A stretch of DNA of 53,905 nt from Phormidium sp. FACHB-1136 (lineage in GTDB: Bacteria; Cyanobacteriota; Cyanobacteriia; Phormidesmidales; Phormidesmidaceae), in NCBI RefSeq assembly GCF_014697375.1, contig NZ_JACJRS010000036.1, positions 1 through 53,905 on the forward strand, given 5' to 3'. The translations under genes and the position numbers were made by a program. The notes below the pieces were generated by a model. It had not been told where the DNA came from. It ran no database searches and was given only the letters and a program-made list of their open reading frames with translations. The first letter of the stretch is position 1. Each line of letters begins with the position of its first letter. Shown piece by piece: positions 36,224 through 45,468 of the stretch.

Positions 36224-36739
36224 TTAGCTAGGATCCTTGGGATCCTGGGGTTTCTTGGGAGCATTAAACAGGTAGTTGGCCACAATAACAAAGAGTCCCA
36301 GCACATTAAGCGTAGTCCCGCCAATTAAGGCTAACAGCACAGCATCAGACAGTTTAAAACTAGGCTGAAATTCTTCTAGTCGCTGGGCTACAGGCACGTC
36401 GCTGAGGTTGATGCGTGCCGTTGATGAATCGATTCCAGTCAAAACAATAATAGAGTAGATGCCTAGCAGCCAGGCGCAAATGAGTTGAAATAGGTATCTG
36501 GCATACTTTTGCCGTTCTTCGCGATCCTGCTTTAATATCTTAAATCGTTCTTCTTCAATACTAGCCTTGGCTTCATTGATTCGGCTCTCAAAGTCCTCAT
36601 AATATTTTTCAGCCTCCTTTTCGGGGATTTCCCTTAACTTTTTGGACGCAGATAACTGTGACCGAAAGGGCGCTGAGCTAATATCTTCTATGCTCAGAAA
36701 TTCTTCTTGAGGATCGAAGTTTTCTTCCGGAGAATCCAT
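36224..36739 (-). CDS. Two-TM coiled-coil protein, candidate toxin partner of the Panacea gene
   Basis: 171 residues. The acidic N-terminus (MDSPEENFDPQEEFLSIED) is followed by a charged helical, probably coiled-coil stretch (residues ~35-100). Two membrane helices follow (YLFQLICAWLLGIYSIIVLT and VLLALIGGTTLNVLGLFVI), with a short KKPQDPKDP tail. I do not recognise the family. It is AT-rich and lies 131 bp downstream of a Panacea (DUF4065) gene on the same strand. In PanAT systems the gene beside panA is a toxin, and some of those are membrane proteins; the toxin assignment is inferred only from this context. Confidence 0.6.
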   Translation of the reverse strand: MDSPEENFDPQEEFLSIEDISSAPFRSQLSASKKLREIPEKEAEKYYEDFESRINEAKASIEEERFKILKQDREERQKYARYLFQLICAWLLGIYSIIVLTGIDSSTARINLSDVPVAQRLEEFQPSFKLSDAVLLALIGGTTLNVLGLFVIVANYLFNAPKKPQDPKDPS

Positions 36740-36870
36740 CGCAACATAAAAACAGAATTAGAACATGAGAGAAAATTACAGTAGGATTTTGTCGTGATTA
36801 ACCACAAGTCTGAAGTCACTAAGGATCTACTGTCACCCTTAATTATCCCCCTGCATTGTGTTCCCAAAGG

Positions 36871-37398
36871 CTATAATGCGACCTGTTGATTTATTGCCCC
36901 TATTTGGCTTTTTCCAGATTGCGCAATAAAGTAATGCTTGATTTGGTTGTCATCAATGGTGACGTTAAATTTCTCGTCGGCCACCTCTTTTCGGGTTAAA
37001 TCCCACGGAGAAGCGGGTAGATAGGCCATCTCAGAAAGCGTAATCGCATCGTAGTCTTTATACACTTCCCAGACCTTGTGTAATAGATGCACGATTTGCT
37101 CGTGATGTTTGAGATTTTCTAGTCTCGCTAGATCGTGAGGCTCCACTTCCAATTTTTTAAGGTTGATGGGTTGAGAGCCAAAGGATCGCAGCCAATAATA
37201 AATATTGCTGACCACAGAGCCGTAGCGCCATGCCTCAATGCTTTCTTCAATTAACGGCGAGTCTGTGATGGCTAGACACCAGCCGTGGGCAAAATAAATT
37301 AGTCGCTGCATTTTCATGGGCGAAATCTCAATGTTGTCTCGGTCACCCATCTCTAGGAAGAAAAGAGCTATCGTTTTCGCCCGATATGGTAAACCCAC
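36871..37398 (-). CDS. Panacea-domain (DUF4065, SocA-like) protein, probable antitoxin
   Basis: 175 residues covering one Panacea domain: ISPMKMQRLIYFAHGWCLAI, PLIEESIEAWRYGSVVSNIY, then a helical C-terminal part with ITLSEMAYLPASPWDLTR. The KMQRLIYFAHGW and EAWRYGSVV signatures are diagnostic. Panacea proteins act as antitoxins to many unrelated toxins. The gene is in an AT-rich patch between DUF4336 and UPF0182 genes and precedes the two-TM protein at 36224-36739. Start at the ATG at 37398. Confidence 0.8.
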   Translation of the reverse strand: MGLPYRAKTIALFFLEMGDRDNIEISPMKMQRLIYFAHGWCLAITDSPLIEESIEAWRYGSVVSNIYYWLRSFGSQPINLKKLEVEPHDLARLENLKHHEQIVHLLHKVWEVYKDYDAITLSEMAYLPASPWDLTRKEVADEKFNVTIDDNQIKHYFIAQSGKSQIGAINQQVAL

Positions 37399-37763
37399 TG
37401 AACCACACTCCTAGATAAACAATCTGAGTAATCTACGGTGCCCATCCCATGATTAACCGATGATGAAACCTATCGTCAATGTAGGCTGTACTAGCATTAC
37501 TCAATGTCAGCGCAAGGTGCTATTTTGATGGCGTGACCTGTTGTTTGGATTGCTGGCAAATCGGTGATGCACGGCATTCTAGAATCGGTGCTTCTTTAGC
37601 CATGCCGATTATACGCTATCCCCTCCCCAGGGCGGTCATCCGACCCTTGCGCAACTGCCAGCGGTGCCCATGGGGTAGGTCATCTACCCAGGTATCCCCC
37701 TGAACGGACGGGGGCCGGGGCGATAGAATTTGGGCAGACCCCGCCCTCCACCGCCTGAAACCG
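37399..37763. other. Spacer upstream of UPF0182
   Basis: 365 bp between divergent genes, with promoters expected on both strands. The only structure noted is a small hairpin, GGGTAG-GTCAT-CTACCC at 37673-37689, about 75 nt before the UPF0182 start. I see no gene or repeat. Confidence 0.4.
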
Positions 37764-40700
37764 ATGATTAAGGATGCAAAATACTGGCTGTTAACCCATT
37801 GGCTGTGGTGTGTGCTGGCCGTGGCGGGGCTGTTACTGGCCGATGCTGGGGTTCACCTACTGGCGGAGCGTCTGTGGTTTGTGGAGGTGAATTACGTTGA
37901 TGTGTTTTGGCTGCGGCTGCGGTCTCAACTGCTGCTGGGGCTGGTTCCTATTGGTCTGACGCTGGTGTTTACCTGGGGCAACCTAGCCCTGGCCGACCGT
38001 ACTACGCCCCTGCCGTCGCCCTCAGAACGGGTCTCGAAAACCCAGGGGTTATCCCTGCGGGGGGTGCTGTTGCTGGCGGGGCTGCTCAGTTTTTTGGTGG
38101 GGGCGCAGTTGGTCTACCAGGGGCAACTGGCGGCGAATTTTTGGCGCGAAACCACCACGCTCTACGAGTCCACTGCCCCACTGCCCCTGTGGCCCAAACT
38201 GCAAGTGTTTCGGGTGGTGGTGCAAATTTTGCGGAATCAGCCCTGGTTGATTGGGGCCTTAGGGATGAGCACGGTGGCCTTTGTGGTCTACCCTCGGCAG
38301 TTGGGGCGGCTGGCGGCGGCACTGATGAGCCTGGGCTTTGGGCTAATTTTGGCCAAACAGTGGCCCACGGTGCTGCTGGCCTTGAATCCGGTAGCCTTCA
38401 ACGAAACAGAACCCATTTTTCAGCGAGACATCGGCTTTTATATCTTCCAATTGCCATTGCTAAATTTGTTGGAATTTTGGCTGATTGGTGTCCTCTTTTT
38501 CACCTTTGTGGTGGTCTGTTTGGTCTACCTCCTGCGGGGGGGCACCCTCAGCCGGGGGCGGTTCTACGGATTTTCGGCCTCTCAACAACAGCATCTTTAT
38601 ACCCTGGCGGGGCTGCTGTTTTTAATCACCAGCGTTAGCCACTGGCTGGGCCGCTACGACATCCTCTACTCCCAGGAGGGGGTGGTCTATGGGGCGGGCT
38701 ATACCCACATCCATGTGCTGCTGCCCATGAACTGGGGGCTGGCCTTGCTGGCGCTGGCCTTTGGGCTGGTGTTTCTGTGGCGGGGGCTGCTGTGGCGACC
38801 CAGCTACTTCAACCCCATGGGGAAGGTGTCGCGGCGGCAAAGTCGCATCTGGGGCTGGTTTGATCTAGGCTGCACCAGTTTGCTGGTGAACGGGATTTGT
38901 CTTTACCTGGTGCTGGCCCTGCTGGGGTTGGTGTTGGCCCCGGCAGTGGTGCAGCGGCTGGTGGTGCAGCCCAACGAACTTCAGCGGGAGCGGCCCTACA
39001 TCATCAATTCCATTGCCCTGACGCGAGCCGCCTTTGACCTGGAGGCGATTGATTCGGAGCCCTTTGACCCCAGTGGCGATCTGACGGTGGAGGATCTGGA
39101 GCGCAACGATCTCACCCTGGAAAATATTCGCCTATGGGATCCGCGTCCCTTGTTAGACAGTAATCGCCAACTCCAGCAAATCCGCCTGTACTACGAATTT
39201 AAAGACGCCGACTTCGACCGCTACAACATCCTCAACCAAGAGCGACGCTCGGAACGGCGGCAGGTGATGATTTCGGCGCGGGAACTCAACTACGAACGGG
39301 TGCCGGAAATCGCCAAAACCTGGGTGAACGAGCACCTGGTCTACACCCACGGCTTTGGCTTCACCCTGAGCCCGGTCAACACCGCTGGCCCCGATGGCCT
39401 GCCCACCTACTTTGTGCGCGGCATCGAGAACACCCCTAGCAGCGAGGAGGTGCGCCAGAGTATCCCCATCGGCGATCCCCGTCTGTACTTCGGGGAACTC
39501 ACCGACACCTTCATCATGACCAACACGAAGGTGCTAGAGCTGGACTACCCCAGCGGCAACGAAAACATCTACACCACCTACCTGGGCCGGGGCGGTATTC
39601 CGCTGGATCATCCCTGGCGACGGCTGCTGTTTGCCCGCCACCTCAAGGACTGGCGGATGCTGTTCACCGAAGACTTCACCCCGGATACCCGGCTGCTGTT
39701 TCGCCGCAACATTGCCGAGCGAGTGCGGGCCATTGCCCCCTTCCTGCGGTTTGACACCGACCCCTACCTGGTGACGGTGGACATTGGCGACCACTCCCGC
39801 CAATGGGGCACCGGAGACGGCCACGGCAGCGCCCCACCGGAACGGGTGAATCTACAGGTGTTTGGCGACCGCGATCCGGGTTTCATCGCGGCTAACTTCA
39901 ACACCCAAACCGGAGAAAACTACCTGTATTGGGTGATCGACGCCTACACCGTCAGCAGTCGCTACCCCTACTCCGATCCGGGCGACAACAACTTCAACTA
40001 CATCCGCAACTCCGTCAAGGTGGTGGTGGATGCCTTTAATGGATCCGTGGCCTTCTTTGTGTCAGAACCCAAAGACCCCATCATCCAAGCTTGGAGCGGC
40101 CTTGTTCCCGGCATGTTTGAACCCCTCACCGCCATGCCCGACGACCTACGCGCCCACATTCGCTACCCCCAGGATCTGTTCTCGGTGCAGGCGGATGCCC
40201 TGATGACCTACCACATGACCGACCCCCAGGTGTTCTACAACCGGGAAGATCAGTGGCGCGCCCCCACGGAAATTTACGCCCGCGAAACCCAGCGGGTGGA
40301 GCCCTACTACCTGATCATGAAGTTGCCCCAGGAGGAGAGCGAAGAATTTATCCTGTTGCGGCTGTTCACCCCGGCCCAGCGCAATAACCTAATTGCTTGG
40401 CTGGCGGCCCGGTCGGATGGCGAACGCTACGGGCGACGGTTGCTCTACCGCTTTCCTAAGCAGGAACTCGTCTTTGGCCCAGAGCAAATCGAGGCCCGCA
40501 TCAACCAAGACCCGGAAATTTCCCAGCGCATTTCTCTGTGGGATACCCAGGGTTCACGGGCGCAGCAGGGTAATTTGCTCGTTATCCCCATCGAGCAGTC
40601 CCTCATTTACGTCGAACCCCTCTACCTAGTGGCCGATCAAAACCAACTACCTGCTCTGACGCGGGTGATCATGGTCTATAAAAACCGCATCGCCATGGCC

Positions 40701-40853
40701 CCCACCCTGCCCGATGTGCTGTCCGCCATTTTCCGAGAAGAACCCGCCCCCGCCCCACCCATCCTGCGGGAATTGGAGGAGGGCATTCCTGACGACGTTC
40801 CCCTTACTCCGCCCTTGGAGGGTGGCGATTTAAGTCTTCTATCGTCGTTCTAG
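37764..40853 (+). CDS. UPF0182 family large membrane protein
   Basis: 1029 residues, the usual length of UPF0182 proteins, which occur in cyanobacteria and actinobacteria. The N-terminal ~420 residues contain about seven membrane helices (including the typical ADAGVHLLAERLWFVEVNYV and the FQRDIGFYIFQLP segment). The C-terminal ~600 residues form a large extracytoplasmic domain (QRERPYIINSIALTRAAFDL, YPYSDPGDNNFNYIRNSVKV, RNNLIAWLAARSDGERYG). The function is unknown. Its 3' end overlaps the convergent kinase-like gene by 15 nt. Confidence 0.93.
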   Translation: MIKDAKYWLLTHWLWCVLAVAGLLLADAGVHLLAERLWFVEVNYVDVFWLRLRSQLLLGLVPIGLTLVFTWGNLALADRTTPLPSPSERVSKTQGLSLRGVLLLAGLLSFLVGAQLVYQGQLAANFWRETTTLYESTAPLPLWPKLQVFRVVVQILRNQPWLIGALGMSTVAFVVYPRQLGRLAAALMSLGFGLILAKQWPTVLLALNPVAFNETEPIFQRDIGFYIFQLPLLNLLEFWLIGVLFFTFVVVCLVYLLRGGTLSRGRFYGFSASQQQHLYTLAGLLFLITSVSHWLGRYDILYSQEGVVYGAGYTHIHVLLPMNWGLALLALAFGLVFLWRGLLWRPSYFNPMGKVSRRQSRIWGWFDLGCTSLLVNGICLYLVLALLGLVLAPAVVQRLVVQPNELQRERPYIINSIALTRAAFDLEAIDSEPFDPSGDLTVEDLERNDLTLENIRLWDPRPLLDSNRQLQQIRLYYEFKDADFDRYNILNQERRSERRQVMISARELNYERVPEIAKTWVNEHLVYTHGFGFTLSPVNTAGPDGLPTYFVRGIENTPSSEEVRQSIPIGDPRLYFGELTDTFIMTNTKVLELDYPSGNENIYTTYLGRGGIPLDHPWRRLLFARHLKDWRMLFTEDFTPDTRLLFRRNIAERVRAIAPFLRFDTDPYLVTVDIGDHSRQWGTGDGHGSAPPERVNLQVFGDRDPGFIAANFNTQTGENYLYWVIDAYTVSSRYPYSDPGDNNFNYIRNSVKVVVDAFNGSVAFFVSEPKDPIIQAWSGLVPGMFEPLTAMPDDLRAHIRYPQDLFSVQADALMTYHMTDPQVFYNREDQWRAPTEIYARETQRVEPYYLIMKLPQEESEEFILLRLFTPAQRNNLIAWLAARSDGERYGRRLLYRFPKQELVFGPEQIEARINQDPEISQRISLWDTQGSRAQQGNLLVIPIEQSLIYVEPLYLVADQNQLPALTRVIMVYKNRIAMAPTLPDVLSAIFREEPAPAPPILRELEEGIPDDVPLTPPLEGGDLSLLSSF

Positions 40854-41366
40854 ATCCCTTAACCGCCCTTCCACCTGGTCAGCGTTGGCCTCGGCTTCGA
40901 GGGCATACACCGCCCAAAATCCCTCTGATGGTAGGGGTGGACATTGCCGTAGCGCCGCATGGGCTGCATCAATCACCCCTGCGGGCACCTGGCGTTCCCG
41001 GCTTTGGTTCCACTGGTGGCAGGTGGCCAAGGGCGTGGTCAAATACCAGCCGATCCAGTCGGCCCCCAAGGGTGCTAGCCGCCGCAACAGCGCGATCCGC
41101 CAAGATCGCTGGGTATTGGTGGCATCGTAAATCACACTCTGCCCCTGCTCCACCCCCTGACCAATCCGCCGGATCACCTCTGCCTCAATCTCCGGCCACG
41201 ATCCCTGCTCCGCCGCGTTGCCGTAGAGATCCTGACGAATCTGGTCGGTAGACACAAGGCAACGGTGGGGTAACCCCGCCTGCATCCGCTGGGCCAGGGT
41301 GCTTTTGCCGCTTCCCGGTGGCCCAATCAACAGGTGGCAACGCAACGGAACCCCCATTTCTGCCAT
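40839..41366 (-). CDS. P-loop ATPase, polynucleotide-kinase-like
   Basis: 175 residues from the ATG at 41366. GGAGGGAGGG lies upstream of that ATG; a start at 41420 is open but adds unconserved residues. Walker A is LLIGPPGSGKSTLAQRM. CLVSTDQIRQDLYGNAA and VIYDATNTQRSWR match the AAA_33/Pnkp-like kinases, which phosphorylate nucleic-acid ends or small molecules; the substrate is unknown. The last 15 nt overlap the UPF0182 gene tail to tail. Confidence 0.82.
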   Translation of the reverse strand: MAEMGVPLRCHLLIGPPGSGKSTLAQRMQAGLPHRCLVSTDQIRQDLYGNAAEQGSWPEIEAEVIRRIGQGVEQGQSVIYDATNTQRSWRIALLRRLAPLGADWIGWYLTTPLATCHQWNQSRERQVPAGVIDAAHAALRQCPPLPSEGFWAVYALEAEANADQVEGRLRDLERR

Positions 41367-41941
41367 GCCTTGCGGCCCTCCCTCCACGGAATAGGCCCAT
41401 TGTAGGGGCGCAACGGCCATCCTGCCCTAGTCAGCACGAAGGTCGTACCCCGTGTAACGGTTGGTGTCTCTAGGTAACATCGCGCAAAGTCTTCTAAAGA
41501 GATATCGAGATCCCCTTGTTTTCCCATTATTTTGATGATCCCAATCCCTAGATGTGCCCGTATCGATCTGTAAACAGATCCCTGCTTTTCGGGGGGGATC
41601 AGATACCGTGAAACTAGAGCCTAGATGAGGAATAATCGCCTTTTAGAAAGGGCTGTGTTGTTAAAGACGAATGCTGAGAATAGAGTCGGCCCATGGCTCA
41701 GAGAGCAGAGGCTTACAGGATTTTTTCGATACGGTACTATCCACTGAAGTGCTTGAATCTATCCTAATTCCTGGGCGCTCTTCATTTCTCATTAGCCTCA
41801 ATGAAATCATAAGATTCTCTTAAATTGTTTTCTGTTAAACATCGTTTATTTTGAATATGAGTTCGGATTATCTCAACGAACTTCCTGCTTTGGTTGTAGT
41901 GCTTTCTAGGGCTACAACTGGTTTCTCTAAAGGGTTGTGCC
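41367..41941. promoter_or_regulatory. Upstream region of the hox locus
   Basis: 575 bp that should contain the hoxE promoter (regulators such as LexA and AbrB-like proteins are known in other cyanobacteria; no site is assigned here). A hairpin in the leader, GTTGTAG at 41893-41899 with CTACAAC at 41912-41918, ends about 24 nt before the ATG. AAGGG lies 8-9 nt before the hoxE ATG. No gene is seen. Confidence 0.5.
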
Positions 41942-42472
41942 ATGTCACCCACCGCTACTACGTCCACCGTTGAGCCCGCCGCCAAAAAGGAAAAAGCTGC
42001 CAAGCCCGATCTGCGCTTCAAACGCCTCGACATCACCATGAAGCGGCAGCAGTATGCCCCCGATGCGCTGATTGAGGTGCTCCACATCGCCCAGGAAGCC
42101 TTTGGTTTCTTGGAAGAAGACGTGCTGAAGTACGTCGCCCACGGCCTAAAACTTCCCCTCAGCAAGGTCTATGGCGTCGCCACGTTTTACCATCTGTTCT
42201 CCCTCAAGCCCAGCGGTGCCCACACCTGCGTGGTCTGCATGGGGACGGCCTGCTACGTGAAGGGCGGCGACAAGGTGGTGGAAAAACTACAAGCGGAACT
42301 GGGCATTGAACTGGGGGAAACCACCCCCGACGGCAAGGTGTCCCTAATGGCGGCTCGCTGCCTGGGAGCCTGTGGCATTGCCCCCGCCGTGGTGTTTGAC
42401 GGCACCGTGGGCGGCAAGCTCTCCCCGGAGGAGGCCGTCGCCAAGGTCAAAGTTTGGGAAGGGGAAGGATAA
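41942..42472 (+). CDS. hoxE: Bidirectional hydrogenase subunit HoxE
   Basis: 176 residues. A thioredoxin-like [2Fe-2S] subunit related to NuoE that links the diaphorase to electron carriers. Cys ligands are seen in VVCMGTACYVKGG and in MAARCLGACGIAPAVV. The core YAPDALIEVLHIAQEAFGFL and KVYGVATFYHLFSL match NuoE/HoxE. The ~25-residue Ala/Lys-rich N-terminal tail is not conserved. It is first in the hox locus, 128 nt before hoxF; that gap holds a run of GGCAAA repeats. Confidence 0.95.
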   Translation: MSPTATTSTVEPAAKKEKAAKPDLRFKRLDITMKRQQYAPDALIEVLHIAQEAFGFLEEDVLKYVAHGLKLPLSKVYGVATFYHLFSLKPSGAHTCVVCMGTACYVKGGDKVVEKLQAELGIELGETTPDGKVSLMAARCLGACGIAPAVVFDGTVGGKLSPEEAVAKVKVWEGEG

Positions 42473-42600
42473 AAGCCTTTGAAGCCTGAGTTTTGGACGT
42501 GACCGAACGCGGTTGAGGTCGAAAGGCAAAGGGCAAAAGGCAAAGGTCAGAACTCTCTCCATCTCCCCATCCTCCCCATCCCTCCTACAGGAGACACATT

Positions 42601-44241
42601 ATGGATTTACAAGAACTCAAAACCGTCGCCAAGGCGGAACAGGAACGCCAGAAGCCCGTGCGGGTGCATTGCTGTACCTCGACGGGGTGTCGGGCGGCGG
42701 ATGCCATGGGCATCTACGGCAATTTGAAGCAGGCGGTGACGGATCATCACCTGGAGGATCGGGTGGAGGTGGTGGGAGTGGGCTGCATGGGCTTTTGTGG
42801 CCGTGGCCCGCTGGTGCAGGTCGATCCTGACGAGTTGCTGTATGAGGAAGTCACCCCCGACCAAGCGGCCAGCATCATTGAGGCGATGGATGGCGGCACG
42901 GCTCAGCCCATCCAGGGGGATGTGAACCATCCCTTCTTTGCGCGGCAAATGCGGGTGGTGCGCGAGTATAGCGGCAAAATTGACCCGGAACGCATCGAGG
43001 AATACATCGCGGTGGGCGGCTACGAATCGCTACACAAGGCGATTTACGAAATGACCCCCGCCGAGGTGGTGGATCAAATTTCTAAAAGTGGCCTGCGGGG
43101 GAGGGGTGGCGGCGGCTATCCCACCGGGCTGAAGTGGGCCACGGTGGCGAAAATGCCCGAAGGCCAAAAGTACATCATCTGCAACGGCGATGAGGGCGAT
43201 CCGGGGGCGTTTATGGATCGCAGCATCCTAGAAAGCGATCCCCACCTTGTCCTAGAAGGCATGGCGATTGCGGGCTATGCGGTGGGGGCCAACCACGGCT
43301 ACATCTACGTGCGGGCGGAATATCCTCTGGCCATTGCTCGGTTGCAGAAAGGCATTCAGCAGGCCAAAAAGTACGGCCTGTTGGGCAGCCAAATTTTCGA
43401 TTCGGCCTTTGACTTCAAAATCGACATCCGCATTGGGGCCGGGGCCTTTGTGTGCGGCGAAGAAACGGCGCTGATCCAGTCCATCGAAGGCGGGCGCGGC
43501 AACCCCATTCCTCGGCCTCCCTACCCGGCCCAAAAGGGGCTGTATGGCTGCCCAACGCTGATCAACAACGTGGAAACCCTGGCCAACATTACGGCCATCA
43601 TCCGCAACGGGGCCGACTGGTATTCCAGCATCGGCACCGAAAACAGCAAGGGCACCAAAATCTTTGCGCTAACGGGCAAAATTCGCAACAACGGCCTAAT
43701 CGAAGTGCCCATGGGCATCACCCTCCACCAAATTGTCGAAGAAATGGGCGGCGGCGTCCCCGATGGCGAGGTGAAGGCCGTGCAGACGGGTGGCCCCTCC
43801 GGCGGCTGTATCCCCAAATCCATGCTAGATACCCCGGTGGACTACGATTCCCTCCGCAAGGTGGGCTCCATGATGGGTTCCGGCGGCATGGTGGTGATGG
43901 ACGACTCCACCAGCATGGTCGGCATTTCCCAGTTTTATATGGAGTTCTGCCGAGGGGAAACCTGCGGGAAGTGCGTCCCCTGTCGCACGGGCACGGTGCA
44001 GCTCTACGCCATGCTGTCCAAAATCCTCAAGCGCCAAGCCACCAAGGACGACCTGGCCAAAATGGAAGCCCTCTGCGAAATGGTGCGCGACACCAGCCTC
44101 TGCGGCCTGGGCCAAACCGCACCCAACCCCGTCCTCAGCACCCTGAAATACTTCCGGGAAGAGTACGAAGAACTGCTGATCGAACCGGAATACCTCAGCG
44201 ACCTCAACGGCAAAACCGCCCCCCAAGAGGTGAACGCATGA
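42601..44241 (+). CDS. hoxF: Bidirectional hydrogenase diaphorase subunit HoxF
   Basis: 546 residues, the NAD(P)-binding flavoprotein related to NuoF. An N-terminal [2Fe-2S] module (HCCTSTGCRAAD, GCMGFCGRGPLVQ) is followed by the NAD site GLRGRGGGGYPTGLKW, the FMN site NGDEGDPGAFMDRSILESDP, and a C-terminal [4Fe-4S] motif ETCGKCVPCRTGTVQLY with a later Cys in SLCGLGQTAPNP. It passes electrons between NAD(P)H or ferredoxin and HoxU/HoxYH. AGGAG precedes the ATG by about 8 nt. All expected ligands are present. Confidence 0.97.
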   Translation: MDLQELKTVAKAEQERQKPVRVHCCTSTGCRAADAMGIYGNLKQAVTDHHLEDRVEVVGVGCMGFCGRGPLVQVDPDELLYEEVTPDQAASIIEAMDGGTAQPIQGDVNHPFFARQMRVVREYSGKIDPERIEEYIAVGGYESLHKAIYEMTPAEVVDQISKSGLRGRGGGGYPTGLKWATVAKMPEGQKYIICNGDEGDPGAFMDRSILESDPHLVLEGMAIAGYAVGANHGYIYVRAEYPLAIARLQKGIQQAKKYGLLGSQIFDSAFDFKIDIRIGAGAFVCGEETALIQSIEGGRGNPIPRPPYPAQKGLYGCPTLINNVETLANITAIIRNGADWYSSIGTENSKGTKIFALTGKIRNNGLIEVPMGITLHQIVEEMGGGVPDGEVKAVQTGGPSGGCIPKSMLDTPVDYDSLRKVGSMMGSGGMVVMDDSTSMVGISQFYMEFCRGETCGKCVPCRTGTVQLYAMLSKILKRQATKDDLAKMEALCEMVRDTSLCGLGQTAPNPVLSTLKYFREEYEELLIEPEYLSDLNGKTAPQEVNA

Positions 44242-44285
44242 TGTCTGTGATCCTTGGCTTGGCCCACCCTGCGGGAAGCAAGCTA

Positions 44286-44377
44286 CACCCCAGCCCCTCT
44301 CCCGGTCAGGAGAGGGGGGCCGGAAGCTGCCTTCAAAGTCTCTCTCCCACCTTGGGAGAAGGATTTAGGGTGAGGGC
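44286..44377. repeat. MITE-like palindromic repeat in the hoxF-qor gap
   Basis: Two GC-rich hairpins: CCCCTCTCC with GGAGAGGGG (44294-44317), and TCTCCC with GGGAGA (44343-44359). It ends GGGTGAGGGC. The end and internal pattern match the larger element at 47068-47221, so it looks like a truncated member of the same repeat family. Confidence 0.65.
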
Positions 44378-44416
44378 CAACCTACGCCAAACGGCAGTTT
44401 GCCCCAGGAGGTCGCC

Positions 44417-45466
44417 ATGAGTTATCAGCGTGTGATCATCCCCCGCCACGGCCATGCCGAGGTGCTGCAACTGGTGGAAGAGGCAGAATTGCCCTTCCCA
44501 AATCCCGACCAGGTGCGGCTGCGGGTTCTCGCTGTCGGTGCGGCCTATACGGATGTGCTGATTCGGGAAGGGATGTATCCCGGTATTCCCAAGCCGCCCT
44601 TTTCGCCCGGTTACGAGGTGGTGGGCGAAGTTGACCAACTGGGGGAATCCGTCACCGGGTTTGCCCTCGGTCAACGGGTCGTCGCCCTCACCGTCACCGG
44701 GGGCTATAGCGAATACCTCTGTGTGGCGGCGGATGAACTGGTGCCCCTGCCCGACGGGGTGGATGCCAACGAAGCGGCCTGTCTGGTGCTGCAATACGTC
44801 ACGGCGTATCAGCTCATCCACCGAGTCGCCAAGTTGCAACCGGGGCAGCGGGTGCTAATCCACGGGGCCGGGGGCGGCGTGGGGACGGCCTTGCTAGAAA
44901 TCGGCCAAATCCTAGGGCTAGAGATGTACGGCACCGCCTCTACGGCCAAGCATGACTTGGTGCGACGGTTGGGCGGCACTCCCATCGACTACCAGCGGGA
45001 GGACTTTGTTGAGCGAGTCCATGCCCTGACTGCATCCGGCACCGGGAACGGCAAAAAGTCCGGCGTGGATGCGGTGTTTGACGGTATTGGCGGCGGGCAT
45101 CTGCGACCGTCCTACAACGCCCTGGCCCCTGGGGGACGGTTGGTGTGCTACGGCTTTTCGGCAGCGATGCAGAGTCGGCAGCGTCAACTGGCCTTTGCCG
45201 CCACCTTTGGGCTGATGATGGCGCTGAAACTGTGGCCTGACGGCAAACAGGTTTCGTTCTACAGCATTACCGGGCTGAAGCAGGCCCACCCTGACTGGTT
45301 TAAGCAGGATCTCGCCCTGCTGCTCGACTGGCTGGGGGCGGGGCAGATTCGTCCGGTAATTGCTCAGCGGTTGCCCCTGCGGCAGGCCGTGACCGCTCAC
45401 CAGTTGCTCGACCGGGGAGCGGTGGCGGGGCAGTTAGTTTTGGTTTGTACTGGCGAAGGAGAATAA
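44417..45466 (+). CDS. Zinc-free quinone oxidoreductase-like (MDR superfamily) protein in the hox locus
   Basis: 349 residues from the ATG at 44417, six nt after a perfect AGGAGG. The catalytic-domain residues (AYTDVLIREGMYPGIPKPPF, PGYEVVGEVDQLG) and NAD(P)-binding VLIHGAGGGVGTALLEIG match the QOR branch of medium-chain dehydrogenases. The zinc-binding Cys and His of alcohol dehydrogenases are absent. It probably reduces quinones or enones with NADPH. Its stop is 2 nt before the hoxU ATG, so it is translated with the hydrogenase genes; a link to hydrogenase function is inferred from position alone. Confidence 0.88.
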   Translation: MSYQRVIIPRHGHAEVLQLVEEAELPFPNPDQVRLRVLAVGAAYTDVLIREGMYPGIPKPPFSPGYEVVGEVDQLGESVTGFALGQRVVALTVTGGYSEYLCVAADELVPLPDGVDANEAACLVLQYVTAYQLIHRVAKLQPGQRVLIHGAGGGVGTALLEIGQILGLEMYGTASTAKHDLVRRLGGTPIDYQREDFVERVHALTASGTGNGKKSGVDAVFDGIGGGHLRPSYNALAPGGRLVCYGFSAAMQSRQRQLAFAATFGLMMALKLWPDGKQVSFYSITGLKQAHPDWFKQDLALLLDWLGAGQIRPVIAQRLPLRQAVTAHQLLDRGAVAGQLVLVCTGEGE

Positions 45467-45468
45467 CC

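Noticed and set aside
41782-42165. 127-codon minus-strand frame over the hoxE start
   Set aside because: It is antisense to hoxE and its leader, and its sequence is a shadow of hoxE codons.
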